Shown here piece after piece: positions 4,649 through 5,313 of a stretch of 5,313 nt of DNA. The stretch comes from an uncultured Fretibacterium sp. Its GTDB lineage: Bacteria > Synergistota > Synergistia > Synergistales > Aminobacteriaceae. The notes beneath the pieces are model-generated. The model searched no databases. It had not been told where the DNA came from and was given only the letters and a program-made list of their open reading frames with translations. The position numbers and the translations under genes are program-made. The DNA lies in NCBI RefSeq assembly GCF_938030725.1, contig NZ_CALHIQ010000068.1, positions 1 to 5,313 on the forward strand. Reading direction: 5' to 3'. How positions within the stretch are numbered: the first letter of the stretch is position 1; each line of letters starts with the position of its first letter.

Positions 4649-5313
4649 TCATGCCCTTCTGCCCTCTTTTTTCTGAAGCGCCAGCACGGACAGGAACTCG
4701 AAGACGATGTTGCAGGCCGCGAGGGAAGTGATCTCGGCGACGTCGTAGGGCGGCGCCACCTCGACGACGTCAAACCCGACGAAGTTGACGTCCGTCAGGC
4801 CGCGAATGAAGCTGATGGCTTCAAACGTGGAGTATCCTCCCACCTCCGGCGTTCCCGTGGCCGGCGCATAGGCGGGGTCGATGAAGTCGATGTCGAACGT
4901 GAGGAAGGCCTTGTTATCCCCCACCCTCCTCCTGATCTCGTCCAGGACCGCCGGAATCCCCATCTCACGCACCTTGTGGGTCGGGATCAGCTTCAGCCCC
5001 AGGTCCGCAGCTAGCTTGAACTCCCCTGCATCGTACAGGGAGCCTCTCATACCGACCTGAACGGACTTGTGGGGATCGATCAGGCCCTCCTCGATGGCGC
5101 GTCGGAAGGGCGTCCCGTGATTGTACTTCTCGCCGAAGACCTCGTCGTTGATGTCCGCGTGGGAATCGAAGTGGATGAGGCTGACCGGGCCGTGCTTCCC
5201 GGCCACCGCCCTCAGCTCCGCCAGGGTGATGGAATGGTCCCCTCCCAGGGCGATCGGCAGGGCCCCCGCATCCAGTATCCTGGACGCGAACGCCTCGATG
5301 GCGGCATAGGTCG
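4649..5313 (-). CDS. speB: Agmatinase/arginase-family ureohydrolase (C-terminal part; start beyond the right edge)
   Basis: The last 220 residues are visible; the reading frame stays open to the window edge. This family hydrolyses a guanidine group to urea plus an amine, using two metal ions, usually manganese; agmatinase makes putrescine from agmatine in the cytosol. All the usual ligands are present, numbered in the visible fragment: H26 in LGGDHS, D49/H51/D53 in HFDSHAD, and D140/D142 in TFDIDFIDP. The substrate-loop HGTPF (65-69), the GMRG motif, APATGTPEVGG (one Ala where Gly is more usual) and the final VVEVAPPYD (E184 at the active site) also fit. The C-terminus, FEFLSVLALQKKEGRRA, is an ordinary family end. 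Agmatinase is the best label, but guanidinobutyrase, guanidinase or related activities share these motifs, and no arginine decarboxylase is visible to support the pathway. The GTG at 5206 is internal, as LGGDHS lies upstream of it. Confidence 0.92.
   Translation of the reverse strand, partial: TYAAIEAFASRILDAGALPIALGGDHSITLAELRAVAGKHGPVSLIHFDSHADINDEVFGEKYNHGTPFRRAIEEGLIDPHKSVQVGMRGSLYDAGEFKLAADLGLKLIPTHKVREMGIPAVLDEIRRRVGDNKAFLTFDIDFIDPAYAPATGTPEVGGYSTFEAISFIRGLTDVNFVGFDVVEVAPPYDVAEITSLAACNIVFEFLSVLALQKKEGRRA

Noticed and set aside
4560..4650. A possible tRNA, because GCGGATTTAAGTCGCCGC on the minus strand recalls a T-arm
   Set aside because: The conserved C of TTCRA is missing, and no matching acceptor, D or anticodon arms can be assembled around it.
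4447..4773. A 108-codon minus-strand frame overlapping the end of the ureohydrolase and the gap
   Set aside because: About half of it lies out of frame in the ureohydrolase gene and the rest crosses the promoter region; the Ser/Arg-rich translation matches nothing I know.

Overview
The window looks like a chromosomal segment of a GC-rich bacterium with a periplasm. All supported genes lie on the minus strand, so the biology reads from right to left. The best guess at lineage is Synergistota or a related anaerobic group. This rests on the DUF3798-type periplasmic binding protein, the high GC content and the SurA-like envelope chaperone. It is inference; there is no rRNA or other phylogenetic marker here.

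From right to left: (1) positions 4649-5313 carry the C-terminal 220 residues of an agmatinase/arginase-family ureohydrolase with the visible metal-binding motifs intact; its start is beyond the right edge. (2) Positions 4441-4648 are a 208-bp gap with a foldable segment just after the ureohydrolase stop codon and a good extended -10 promoter for the next gene. (3) Positions 3328-4440 encode a membrane-anchored SurA/PpiD-like folding factor whose parvulin-like half lacks the usual catalytic histidines. It is followed by a textbook Rho-independent terminator at 3276-3308. (4) A new transcription unit starts near 3195 from a perfect TATAAT extended -10 promoter. It encodes a secreted DUF3798 binding protein (1930-3123), then, after a 135-144 bp gap rich in inverted repeats, a double ABC ATPase of the RbsA/MglA type (184-1785), then the first 62 codons of an inner-membrane permease (1-187) that overlaps the ATPase by ATGA.

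The last three genes form an ABC importer operon: the binding protein captures an unknown ligand in the periplasm, the permease passes it through the membrane, and the fused two-domain ATPase drives transport. The hairpin-rich gap after the binding-protein gene fits a design in which the binding protein is made in excess over the membrane parts. The folding factor and the ureohydrolase appear to belong to separate transcription units. The most interesting point is the importer: its architecture is familiar, but its binding protein belongs to a family I know only as a domain of unknown function, so the substrate is open. No tRNA, rRNA, CRISPR array, insertion sequence or phage gene was recognised.
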